This document shows positions 54,010 through 62,189 of a stretch of 64,000 nt of DNA, piece by piece. A model generated the notes under the pieces. It ran no database searches. It worked only from the letters and a program-made list of their open reading frames with translations, and had not been told where the DNA came from. This DNA comes from Paenibacillus tepidiphilus. GTDB lineage: Bacteria > Bacillota > Bacilli > Paenibacillales > Paenibacillaceae. The stretch covers positions 29,181 through 93,180 of the forward strand of contig NZ_VWRQ01000026.1 of NCBI RefSeq assembly GCF_008635795.1, written 5' to 3'. Positions within the stretch are counted from its first letter, which is position 1; each line of letters opens with the position of its first letter. Made by a program: the position numbers and the translations under genes.

Positions 54010-54794
54010 AGGGGCCTCCCGTCTGGTTGATCGAGGGCGGCGGATACCGTCTCCAAAATTTCATCCAGTTGATGCTCACCGATAAAGACGGCCGCTCCTC
54101 TGCTCTTGTAACTGTAATCACTCTTTACCGTGCGGATCACTTGGGTCGGGGACTCTCTCGATCCGATACCCGCTCCGGATAATCCAAGGTCGTGTTGGTC
54201 CCAGACTATTACCTGTTTGCTTGAAGCGGCCAGCCTGCCGCGTATGGAAGGAATTCTCGGTGTATTGGCGCTCCTTCTGATCGTCAGAAGCGCGGGGATT
54301 GGCAAACGGATGCGCCAGGCATAGGTTTCATTGACCTTATCAATAATTACGCTGTGCGGATCGAATGTAAGCACCTGTTCGACGCCTAACTGATGGGGGA
54401 TTTCCAGAATCGCGGCCAGCCCCGGACCGACCTGGCCTGTCTCGCCGTCAATGGCCCGTTCGCCTGTCAGGATGAGGTCAAAGGGCAGCAGCTTATGGAC
54501 AGCGGCCGCAAGGATCTTGGAGGTGGCGTAGGTGTCCGAGCCGGCGAAGCCAGGTGAGCTCAGCAGTACCGCTTCATCCGCACCTGCGGCGAGCAGCTCG
54601 CGCAGCAGGCCTTCGCAGCCGGGCGGCCCCATCGACAAGGTGGTTACACGGCTTCCGTCCGCAAGCTCCTTGATTCTGAGCGCTTCTTCGAGTGCGTTTA
54701 AATCATTGGGATTGTTAATCAGGGGAACGGATTCTCTGCCGCTTCCCTCCCCTTGTCTCGCGGGTACTTGTTTGACGCAAACAATAATATCCAT
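54006..54794 (-). CDS. etfB: Electron transfer flavoprotein beta subunit
   Basis: 262 residues, standard EtfB: MDIIVCVKQVPA at the N-terminus, NPNDLNALEEALRI, VTTLSMGPPG and the nucleotide-binding GERAIDGETGQVGPGLAAIL. It pairs with the ferredoxin-fused EtfA to carry electrons to or from the acyl-CoA dehydrogenase. First gene of the cluster as read from the leader; a G-rich ribosome site (GGGGGG) precedes the ATG. These do not look like the housekeeping fatty-acid ETF genes, because of the fusion and operon context. Confidence 0.92.
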   Translation of the reverse strand: MDIIVCVKQVPARQGEGSGRESVPLINNPNDLNALEEALRIKELADGSRVTTLSMGPPGCEGLLRELLAAGADEAVLLSSPGFAGSDTYATSKILAAAVHKLLPFDLILTGERAIDGETGQVGPGLAAILEIPHQLGVEQVLTFDPHSVIIDKVNETYAWRIRLPIPALLTIRRSANTPRIPSIRGRLAASSKQVIVWDQHDLGLSGAGIGSRESPTQVIRTVKSDYSYKSRGAAVFIGEHQLDEILETVSAALDQPDGRPL

Positions 54795-55101
54795 GGGTCC
54801 CCCCAGACGGTAAAGTAAGTGAAATCAGAGAAAAAACAGGTGATGGATATGCGAAGTACCATTTATTGTTTGTATCCATCTATTAATACCTTCTTAATAC
54901 ACATTATGGTTTATTTAGTGACTAATGTTAATTAACAAGAATCTTAACACCTTTAAAGCTCATAAACAGTCGAACAATGTCGATAATATAATTTTCATAT
55001 ATTGGACAAATAGTAGTCGTTTCTTTATATGGTTTTTTTTGACACCATCTAACATCATCTTGTGCCTTCTGCTATAATCAGAGATTCAGAGAATAATGCA
55101 C
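54795..55101 (-). promoter_or_regulatory. AT-rich leader upstream of the NRPS cluster
   Basis: This 307-bp stretch is strikingly AT-rich against its surroundings and encodes no protein. It contains the perfect palindrome TGTTAATTAACA (54926-54937), a possible operator. On the minus strand TTGTCC and TATTAT spaced 15 bp are the best promoter-like pair I found, which is weak. An isolated terminator closes the upstream gene, so the cluster promoter should lie here. Confidence 0.5.
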
Positions 55102-55130
55102 AAAAAGACACTGGGCAGAGCCCAGTGTCT
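55102..55130 (-). terminator. Terminator of the GH2 gene
   Basis: AGACACTGGGC and GCCCAGTGTCT form a perfect 11-bp stem around a 3-base loop, followed on the minus strand by TTTTTG. It separates the GH2 gene from the NRPS cluster leader. Confidence 0.92.
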
Positions 55131-55181
55131 GGACACAGCGAAAGCAAAGCTCCGCTGAACCTGAATTATTAAATTGTTGAA

Positions 55182-57995
55182 TTATTGAATGAGCTGGAGA
55201 AGCTCTTCGCGTGAAGCCTCAACCTGTGGCTTGAACTCCGCAGACTGAATATAATTGCCCAGGCTGGTCAGGAATTGTCTGCCTTCCACCGTACCGCTGA
55301 TCTTGTCCGCATCCAGCGGGCAGACCAGCAAATTGCCTGCGCCCACACGGCATTCGAACAAGAAGCCCAGCTTGTGGTTGCGCTCGAAGTTGTCGATGGT
55401 CTGGACAATCGGGCTCCATTCCTTGGAAGTGCCGTCCAGAATAAGCGATTTCGAATTCTCGATAATGCTCCACCATGGATACGTGGAATGCGTTGCGGAC
55501 GGGAAATCGCGCAGCGCCGGATGGCTGTTGTCAATCAGGAGACCCATGGTGCCAACCGGTACCGGCCGGTTCATGGACTCGGAGATGGAGCGGAACATCG
55601 GGTAGCACCAGAAATCGGTGGCGTAGAAGCCGTCGATGGCATTCTTCAGCGAATCCGGTTTTGGCATCAAGAGCACATTCTCTCCGCGTTCCAGCGCGGC
55701 AAAGGCTTCTGCGGACAGCTCGTTAAATACAGCAATGCCGTCAATTCCAATGCCCTGCTGCTGCGGGTAAATCCATAAATCATAGCTCTTGCGGATATCG
55801 GTGCCCTTGATTTGCAGCGAAAGGGTGGCCTGCGTCATCCGCTCAACCGCAGGCAAGGCAGCGTCCACATCACCGATTTCGATATAATTAGCCCCTGCCG
55901 GGATGGCGAACCCTTCCGTGCCTTCGGCTACAGTCACCTGGTCCGCCGTCAGCTTCCAGTCCAGCTCCAGTGCAGCCGGCGCACTGTCGCGGAACCAGCT
56001 CAGCTCCACCTGTGCACTGAACGGTTCTCCGCCGGCATAATTGAATTTCGCGAATCTGGCCAGCAGAACGGCATCGTTGCAGAACGTGCGCCACTCCTCC
56101 GGCGTAATCAGGCCTTTGGAATCCATGAAGGCATCCAGGATGCCGACCAGCGCCGTACCCTGACCGCTGAAATCCTGCAGGTCAAGCAGCTGGAACCCGG
56201 CCAGACGGCGGGAACGGAAGGCAGCCTCCAGTTCTTCTTTGTAGCAGGCGACGGCAAGCTGTCCGGAATTCTTGAAATAGGCCTCTGCCAAATGGCCCAG
56301 CCCCTTCTCTTCGAGCCGTTCCCGGAAAATCACAAAATTCTCCGCTTTAATAGAGCCTGTATACTTCTCAATTTCCGCGAAATTCGGGAAAGTGGCGTAT
56401 TGTCCGATTTCATGGGAGAGGACCGGCATGTCCGGAATCCATTCGCTGGAATCCTCGCCGGCTTTAACAGTCTTCGCTTCCGTGCCATACTGGATTTGAA
56501 TTTCGCCACCGGTTTCGGAAAGCGTTTCATGGCTGTGCCCGAAGTCCGGAGGGATGATCTGGTCGTCATAATCCTTCATGGTTCCCGGCAAGGCGGTCTG
56601 GACATGTCCCAGCGGTGCGTCGCACATGGCATAGGAGCCTCTGAACAGCCGGTCGCGCGTGAAGCGCACCCCGCAGAAGAAGTCGTCATGCTCCAGAATT
56701 TCCGGCACCCATTGATGGTTGTTCGAGCCCTGTGTATACAGAGGTCTGTTATCGAATTCCTTATACGCTTTCAGGATCGAGTCGATCTTGCTGCGGCTGC
56801 CCCATAGCTCATTGCCCAGCGACATCATGACGAAGGACGGATGATTGCCAAAGGCCTGCAGCATCGCATAGCCTTCACTGATCAGGTAATCCTGCTCCGC
56901 CTGATTGTGGCCTTCATCGCCTTCCACGGTAATGGTTCCCCAGAACGGAAGCTCCGGCTCCATATAGATCCCCAGGATGTCGGCGGCGGTAAAAGCGGCC
57001 TCCGGCGGACAGCAGGTATGGAAGCGGTAATGATTGAAGCCGTAAGACTTGGAGATGCCCAGGATTCGTACCCATTCCTCCACATCGGTCGGCGCGAAGC
57101 CCGTCAGCGGGAAGATCAGACCGTCATGCTTGCCGCGCAGGAAGGTCTTGTCCCCGTTAATCGTGAATTTATCGCCCTCCGCCTTGAATTCCCGGAGGCC
57201 GAAGACCGGCTGGTGGCGGTCGGAAACTACGCCATTGCCGTCTTTGACTTCAATGTTGATATGGTAGAGGTTCGGTGCAAATTCGCTCCAGAGCAGCGCA
57301 TCCTGGCCCAGGGCGTATTCAAGCTTGAACGAACCCGGTGCAACGGTGAATTCGCGTTCCGCCGCCGAATGCTCCGAATCGCTGTTGAAGCTCTTTGCCG
57401 ATACAGCCACTGTTGCCGCCTGAGCCCCCTCCAGGGTTCCCGTGATTCGCACCGAACGGGCAGCAAGGTCTGCATCCAGCCGGATGCCGGTTAAATAAGA
57501 GGCGCCGGAGAATTGCAGCTCCATGCGGCCGGTAATACCGTTCCAGTTGGTCTGGGTATCCGGCGAGGTCATGTGGCCGCCCTTGGTCGGGTAGCCAATA
57601 TTGGACACCCGGATGGTAAGGGTCTGCCGTCCAGCTTGCAGCAATCCGGTGAGATCGTAGACATGGGCAGTGTTAAGGCTGTCGCGGCTGCCGATTTCCT
57701 GTCCGTTCAGCCAGACGGTCGTCATTCTCGTCCGTTCCAGGTACAGGAAGCAGGTTTGTCCGGCAAGCGCTTCCGTAATTTCGAATTCCTTGGCATACCA
57801 GGCATGTCCCTCAAAGCGGTATTCATCGGTCAGGGAACCGATTAACTTCTCTTCATTCCGGGGTCCTTTGCGGGCGTGCGAGGTCGTTCCCGGCAGCTCA
57901 ATGACATCTGTGAACTGCTGCGGTGACGGCAGCTCCCGTTCTTTCTCATCGAGTAACAGCTTCCATTCGCCTTCCAGACTGATTGTTGTATGCAC
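55182..57995 (-). CDS. Glycoside hydrolase family 2 enzyme, cytoplasmic
   Basis: 937 residues and no signal peptide. Sugar-binding domain (about 1-180, LEGEWKLLLDE...WYAKEFEI...YLERTRMTTVWLNGQEIG), immunoglobulin-like domain, then the TIM barrel with the acid/base Glu in SLGNELWG and the nucleophile Glu in SHEIGQYATFP. A long C-terminal region of about 300 residues follows. Specificity (beta-galactosidase, glucuronidase, arabinosidase or other) cannot be assigned. The nearby unsaturated-uronyl hydrolase gene hints at plant or host polysaccharide fragments. The ATG has an AGAATG-type weak site; the start is less certain by a few codons. Confidence 0.85.
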   Translation of the reverse strand: MHTTISLEGEWKLLLDEKERELPSPQQFTDVIELPGTTSHARKGPRNEEKLIGSLTDEYRFEGHAWYAKEFEITEALAGQTCFLYLERTRMTTVWLNGQEIGSRDSLNTAHVYDLTGLLQAGRQTLTIRVSNIGYPTKGGHMTSPDTQTNWNGITGRMELQFSGASYLTGIRLDADLAARSVRITGTLEGAQAATVAVSAKSFNSDSEHSAAEREFTVAPGSFKLEYALGQDALLWSEFAPNLYHINIEVKDGNGVVSDRHQPVFGLREFKAEGDKFTINGDKTFLRGKHDGLIFPLTGFAPTDVEEWVRILGISKSYGFNHYRFHTCCPPEAAFTAADILGIYMEPELPFWGTITVEGDEGHNQAEQDYLISEGYAMLQAFGNHPSFVMMSLGNELWGSRSKIDSILKAYKEFDNRPLYTQGSNNHQWVPEILEHDDFFCGVRFTRDRLFRGSYAMCDAPLGHVQTALPGTMKDYDDQIIPPDFGHSHETLSETGGEIQIQYGTEAKTVKAGEDSSEWIPDMPVLSHEIGQYATFPNFAEIEKYTGSIKAENFVIFRERLEEKGLGHLAEAYFKNSGQLAVACYKEELEAAFRSRRLAGFQLLDLQDFSGQGTALVGILDAFMDSKGLITPEEWRTFCNDAVLLARFAKFNYAGGEPFSAQVELSWFRDSAPAALELDWKLTADQVTVAEGTEGFAIPAGANYIEIGDVDAALPAVERMTQATLSLQIKGTDIRKSYDLWIYPQQQGIGIDGIAVFNELSAEAFAALERGENVLLMPKPDSLKNAIDGFYATDFWCYPMFRSISESMNRPVPVGTMGLLIDNSHPALRDFPSATHSTYPWWSIIENSKSLILDGTSKEWSPIVQTIDNFERNHKLGFLFECRVGAGNLLVCPLDADKISGTVEGRQFLTSLGNYIQSAEFKPQVEASREELLQLIQ

Positions 57996-58064
57996 ATTCT
58001 CACTCCTACTCTATGTCTTCTTCCTGAACCATTATATCTATTGGCAAGAACAGATGTAAATCCT

Positions 58065-58976
58065 TCATTGTAACTCCTTACCGGGCTGTGCCAGCCTGCT
58101 TTTTAAATAATCCAGACATTTATGTGCTGCAGGCGGAAACGGATACGCCGCTTCCCGGCCCAGAACTCCGCTGGTCATGCCGATCAGGGTACCGCTGAGC
58201 GCTCTGACTTCGACTCTGCTGATGCCGTCCCGTTCCGCCATAATTCTGGGAACCAGCGCAATGCCGAGTCCGCTCTCCACATAATATTTCAAGGCAGTCA
58301 TACTGCCGATCTCCATGGTATCCAGCTGTATATTCCCCGTTTCCTGCAGCACCATCTCCAGCTTCCGCCGATACGGGCAGCCCGCCGCTGTAATCAGCAG
58401 CCGGTCGGCCGTCAAATCCCCGGCAGTGATTACCTCCCTCCCGGCAAGCGGATGATCGCTGGGCAAGAGAGCAATGAACTCTTCTTGAAACCAAGGCTCG
58501 AAGAATAACTCCGATTGAAGGCCAGGTGATGTGCACACGGCAAAATCCAGCCTGCCGGCTGCCACAGAATCGGCCAACGCAGCAGTGCTTGCGATCTCCA
58601 GTGAAACGCGAATACCCGGATTTTCGCTCAAAAAAGCCTTAAGCATAGCAGGCAGACGATAACTTGCTGTCGGCTCTGTGACTCCGATTCGCACATGGCC
58701 GGATTCGCCCGTTGCGAGATTCTTCAGATTGTTCTCCAGCTGCTCCATGTTCTTAAGCATGGGCAAGCTTTGTTCATACAATAGCCTTCCGGCTTCCGTA
58801 AGGCCAAGTTCCTTGCCGCGGGTGAGCAATGCTGTGCCTAGTTCGGCTTCAAGCTTCTGGATCTGCATGGTAACCGTGGATTGGGCATAGTTGAGCTCAT
58901 CCGCTGCGCGGACAAAGCTGCCATGCTTCACGATTAGCTGAAAGGTCTTTAACGCCTTAACATCCAAGAAAACCAC
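58065..58976 (-). CDS. LysR-family transcriptional regulator
   Basis: 303 residues. The N-terminal winged helix-turn-helix (ALKTFQLIVKHGSFVRAADELNYAQSTVTMQIQKLEAELG) and the two-lobed effector domain (HVRIGVTEPTASYRLPAMLKAF...YYVESGLGIALVPRIMAERD) are complete. It lies divergent from an SDR gene and probably regulates it and itself through the shared 156-bp region. The effector is unknown. Confidence 0.9.
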   Translation of the reverse strand: MVFLDVKALKTFQLIVKHGSFVRAADELNYAQSTVTMQIQKLEAELGTALLTRGKELGLTEAGRLLYEQSLPMLKNMEQLENNLKNLATGESGHVRIGVTEPTASYRLPAMLKAFLSENPGIRVSLEIASTAALADSVAAGRLDFAVCTSPGLQSELFFEPWFQEEFIALLPSDHPLAGREVITAGDLTADRLLITAAGCPYRRKLEMVLQETGNIQLDTMEIGSMTALKYYVESGLGIALVPRIMAERDGISRVEVRALSGTLIGMTSGVLGREAAYPFPPAAHKCLDYLKSRLAQPGKELQ

Positions 58977-59008
58977 ACCTTCTTAATTGTCGTCAGTACA
59001 GTATATTT

Positions 59009-59027
59009 AATTCATTATTGTTGAATT
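59009..59027. promoter_or_regulatory. Inverted repeat between lysR-type and SDR genes
   Basis: AATTCA-N7-TGAATT fits the LysR T-N11-A type of binding site. It lies midway between the divergent genes and just before a weak SDR promoter (TTGATA at 59027, TATACA at 59048, 15-bp spacer), consistent with an activator-dependent promoter. Confidence 0.5.
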
Positions 59028-59132
59028 TGATATTCATATAATTCAATTATACAAAAGCCACTAACCTTCTTACAATAAATACAGAATCACTTTAAAGACA
59101 AGAGATCAACTTTATCTAAGGAGTGGCTGAAC

Positions 59133-59870
59133 ATGAAGCTAAACAATAAAGTGGCACTGGTAACCGGCGGAGGTACGGGAATCGGCAGAGCCGTCAGTCT
59201 GGAGCTGGCCCGGCGGGGGGCAGCCGTCGTTGTAAACTACTCCCGTTCACAAGCCGAAGCCGAAGAAACGGCGCAGCTCATTATGAACAGCGGAGGGCGG
59301 GCCCTTGCCCTGCAAGCCGATGTGAGTAAAGAAAGCGAGGTGCAGTCTCTGGTTAACGCAGCCGTCCGGCATTTCGGAACAGTGGATCTGCTGGTGAACA
59401 ATGCCGGCACGACAGCCCATATTCCGCTGCCTGATCTAGATGCGGTTACAGCGGATATATGGGACACTTTGTTTGCAGTCAATGTGAAAGGGATGTTTCA
59501 TTGCGCCAGAGCCGCAGCACCTTATATGAAGCGCGGAGCTGGCGCCATTGTCAATCTGGGGAGCATTGCCGGACTTACCGGGGCGGGCTCTTCTCTTCCC
59601 TATGCCGTGTCGAAGGCAGCGGTCCACGGGTTGACCAAATCGCTGGCCAAAGCGCTTGCCCCCGGAATCAGAGTCAACTGCATTATTCCGGGAGCCGTGG
59701 CTACCCGGTGGTGGTCCGGCAGAGAAGCTCAGATGCATAGCCTGGCGCCGAATCTGCCGCTGGAGCGGATCTCCACACCTGAGGATATTGCCGAAATCAT
59801 TTGTGCGGTGTTAGAGCAGGAAGCAATGACCGGTCAGCTCGTCACCGTGGACAGCGGGCAGACGCTATAA
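59133..59870 (+). CDS. Short-chain dehydrogenase/reductase, FabG-like
   Basis: 245 residues, classical SDR. The cofactor loop is TGGGTGIGRA, the structural motif NNAG, and the catalytic residues are Ser in NLGSIAGL and YAVSK. The Arg-rich region after the first strand (VVNYSRSQAE) suggests NADP(H). The substrate is unknown; the LysR neighbour suggests an inducible catabolic or detoxification step. AAGGAG precedes the ATG. Confidence 0.9.
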   Translation: MKLNNKVALVTGGGTGIGRAVSLELARRGAAVVVNYSRSQAEAEETAQLIMNSGGRALALQADVSKESEVQSLVNAAVRHFGTVDLLVNNAGTTAHIPLPDLDAVTADIWDTLFAVNVKGMFHCARAAAPYMKRGAGAIVNLGSIAGLTGAGSSLPYAVSKAAVHGLTKSLAKALAPGIRVNCIIPGAVATRWWSGREAQMHSLAPNLPLERISTPEDIAEIICAVLEQEAMTGQLVTVDSGQTL

Positions 59871-59977
59871 TAGCAAAACCGCAATTCTCCGATATCTTTG
59901 CACAACAAAGCGATGTTCCGGCTGATTTATAATAGGCATGAGAACAACACAGAGATAGAAAAAGGAGAATGTGACCT

Positions 59978-61108
59978 ATGGATTGGCAAACAGCAATTGA
60001 ACGGGCACTTAATACAGTAAGACTGGACATCAAACGCTTCGGCAACAGCTTTCCGCTTGTCAGCGAAGGCGGCGGCAGCTATATACTCACGAATCATTCC
60101 AGCTGGACGGAAGGCTTCTGGTCCGGCATGCTATGGCTGGGCTATGAATACAGCAAGGACGCTGAACTGCACGCGGCGGCTGTCCGGAGCGTCAGCTCCC
60201 TTAAAGCGCGAATGGAAGCGGGACAGGATCTTGATCACCATGACATCGGCTTTCTCTACTCGCTTTCCGCCAAGGCGGGCTGGATCGTCGACCGGGATGA
60301 AGACTCCCGCGTCCTGGCGCTGCAGGCCGCCGATGTCCTGATGAAGCGCTGGCGGTCTGCTCCACAGCTGTTCCAGGCCTGGGGCCCGGAAGGCGATGCC
60401 GACAACGGCGGGCGCATCATCATAGATTGCCTGCTCAATCTCCCCCTGCTCTATTGGGCTACGGAACAGACCGGAGATGCCCGCTACGCGGAATGTGCCC
60501 GTATCCATGCCGAGAAGAGCCGCCGCTTCCTGGTCCGCGGAGACGACTCCTCGTTCCATACCTTCTACTTCGACCAGACCACGGGAGATTCGCTGCGCGG
60601 CGGTACCCATCAGGGGTTCCGCGACGGCTCAACCTGGACGCGCGGCCAGGCCTGGGGGATTTACGGCTTTGCCTTGGCTTACCGCTACTTCAAGGACCCG
60701 GCTTATTTGGAGACTTCCCGGCGTCTCGCCCGTTATTTCGTGGAGCATCTGCCGGAGGATCATGTAGCCTACTGGGATTTCGACGCTCCGCAGGTGCCCG
60801 GCACACCGCGCGACAGCTCGGCTTCGGCCATCGCTGTCTGCGGGATTCTTGAACTGCTGGAGCATCTGCCTGAAGGTGATGCAGACCGTGAATTCTTCAG
60901 CCGTTCCGTTGAGCTGACCATGGATTCGCTGCTCAGCAGCTATTTCACCGCCGGAAGCGAAACCGAGGAAGGCTTGATGCGGCACGGTTCTTATTCCGTC
61001 CGCGGGAATTCCGCGCCCGACGATTTCGTCATCTGGGGCGATTATTTCTTCCTGGAAGCTCTGCTGCGCCTGCAGCAAGGCATACCCGGATATTGGTACG
61101 AACGCTGA
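59978..61108 (+). CDS. GH88 unsaturated glucuronyl hydrolase
   Basis: 376 residues with the GH88 alpha/alpha barrel. The two key aspartates of unsaturated glucuronyl hydrolases are visible in HHDIGFLYSL and GGRIIIDCLLNL. Further family blocks are WTEGFWSGMLWLGYE, GSTWTRGQAWGIYGFALAY and RDSSASAIAVCGI. It removes the 4,5-unsaturated uronic acid that polysaccharide lyases leave on oligosaccharides, in the cytoplasm. AAAAAGGAG precedes the ATG and a TATAAT -10 lies at 59928-59933. Followed by a terminator and an AraC regulator. Confidence 0.92.
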   Translation: MDWQTAIERALNTVRLDIKRFGNSFPLVSEGGGSYILTNHSSWTEGFWSGMLWLGYEYSKDAELHAAAVRSVSSLKARMEAGQDLDHHDIGFLYSLSAKAGWIVDRDEDSRVLALQAADVLMKRWRSAPQLFQAWGPEGDADNGGRIIIDCLLNLPLLYWATEQTGDARYAECARIHAEKSRRFLVRGDDSSFHTFYFDQTTGDSLRGGTHQGFRDGSTWTRGQAWGIYGFALAYRYFKDPAYLETSRRLARYFVEHLPEDHVAYWDFDAPQVPGTPRDSSASAIAVCGILELLEHLPEGDADREFFSRSVELTMDSLLSSYFTAGSETEEGLMRHGSYSVRGNSAPDDFVIWGDYFFLEALLRLQQGIPGYWYER

Positions 61109-61144
61109 TCCCGTTTGCGCATCCGCAGACATACCGGCTTTGCA

Positions 61145-61172
61145 GGCAGCCCCGTCCCGGGAGCTGCCTTTT
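61145..61172 (+). terminator. Terminator of the GH88 gene
   Basis: GGCAGC-CCCG-N3-CGGG-A-GCTGCC followed by TTTT, 36 bp after the stop codon. Confidence 0.85.
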
Positions 61173-61270
61173 CCGCCGCTTAAAGAACGCCGGCGCCGTA
61201 GGCTTTGAATTTTACGGCATCAGTCTTTATACTTAATTTCAGTATAGTCACAAGGGAGCGTTGGAAGCAG

Positions 61271-62125
61271 ATGCATGATCGTGCGCCCATGCCGTATGAA
61301 CCCGGCTCGCTAATGTATGTGCATAAGCAGGAGGACGAAGAATCCCACTATTACCATGCACACCGGGGAATCGAGATTCTGTACATCTATAAGGGCCAAG
61401 GGGATATTATGGTGGAGGATCAGACCTATCCGATCCGTGATCAGACTCTGGTGTGGTTTCAGCCTTATCAGCTGCACCGGGTAACGGTCCCCTCCGCCCC
61501 GAGCCGCTCGTATATCCGCAGCAACCTGACCTTTGATCCTGGCTTCATGGAGCGTTATCTGGCCGGGTTTCCTGTCCTTGCGGGATTCTTCCGCAAAATG
61601 TGGAAAGGCACCCTGACGAGTCAGATCTTCTATTCCCTGCATCATCTTGAGCTGGACGGATTATTCGAAGAATTACATCTGGCGGCAGAGAGCCAGGCTA
61701 CAGGCAAGGACGAAAGCCTGGGACTCCTGATGCTGCGCTTAATCCGCTTGATCCAGCAGCAGAACGCCGGAGTGCCGGCAATGGAGGGCGGTCCGGCGTC
61801 TCGCTCGGAAACCCATGCCGAGCGGATCAACGACTGGCTGGATGAACACTATAAAGAAACGTTCAGCCTGGAAGATTTGGCAGCCTACCTGCATCTGTCG
61901 CCTTATCATATCTCGCATTTGTATAAAGACAGCACCGGGATGACCCTTACGGAGTATCTGATCCGGCGGCGGGTCAGAGAAGCCTGCAATCTGCTGGCCA
62001 ATACCGGCCTGTCCGTTCAGGAAATCGCGGCGGAGGTAGGCGGACTCTCCCCTTCATATTTCAGCCAGATGTTCCGAAAGGCGAAGGGCATGTCGCCCGA
62101 GCAATATAAGAAGAGCATCCGTTGA
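61271..62125 (+). CDS. AraC-family transcriptional regulator
   Basis: 284 residues. An N-terminal cupin-like sugar-sensing domain (HYYHAHRGIEILYIYKGQGDIMVEDQTYPI) is followed by two helix-turn-helix motifs (FSLEDLAAYLHLSPYHISHLYKDSTGMTLTEYLIRRRV and LSVQEIAAEVGGLSPSYFSQMFRKAKGMSPEQYK). It probably controls the neighbouring GH88 gene or another sugar locus. ATG 61271 is chosen over 61205 since AAGGGAG and GGAAG lie just upstream and the domain starts there; the exact start is uncertain. Confidence 0.87.
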   Translation: MHDRAPMPYEPGSLMYVHKQEDEESHYYHAHRGIEILYIYKGQGDIMVEDQTYPIRDQTLVWFQPYQLHRVTVPSAPSRSYIRSNLTFDPGFMERYLAGFPVLAGFFRKMWKGTLTSQIFYSLHHLELDGLFEELHLAAESQATGKDESLGLLMLRLIRLIQQQNAGVPAMEGGPASRSETHAERINDWLDEHYKETFSLEDLAAYLHLSPYHISHLYKDSTGMTLTEYLIRRRVREACNLLANTGLSVQEIAAEVGGLSPSYFSQMFRKAKGMSPEQYKKSIR

Positions 62126-62189
62126 GTCCTCCCTTAGCTTCTCTGTCCCGCACCACATTCACAAGCTGCATAGAAATGGAGGCTTCTAC

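Noticed and set aside
52801..54794. Housekeeping fatty-acid oxidation ETF operon
   Set aside because: The ferredoxin fusion and the tight link to carrier, adenylation and NRPS genes argue for a cluster-specific ETF.
55066..55130. Extended -10 TGCTATAAT followed by the 55106-55130 hairpin as a small plus-strand RNA gene
   Set aside because: The hairpin is fully explained as the terminator of the minus-strand GH2 gene and no properly spaced -35 is present.
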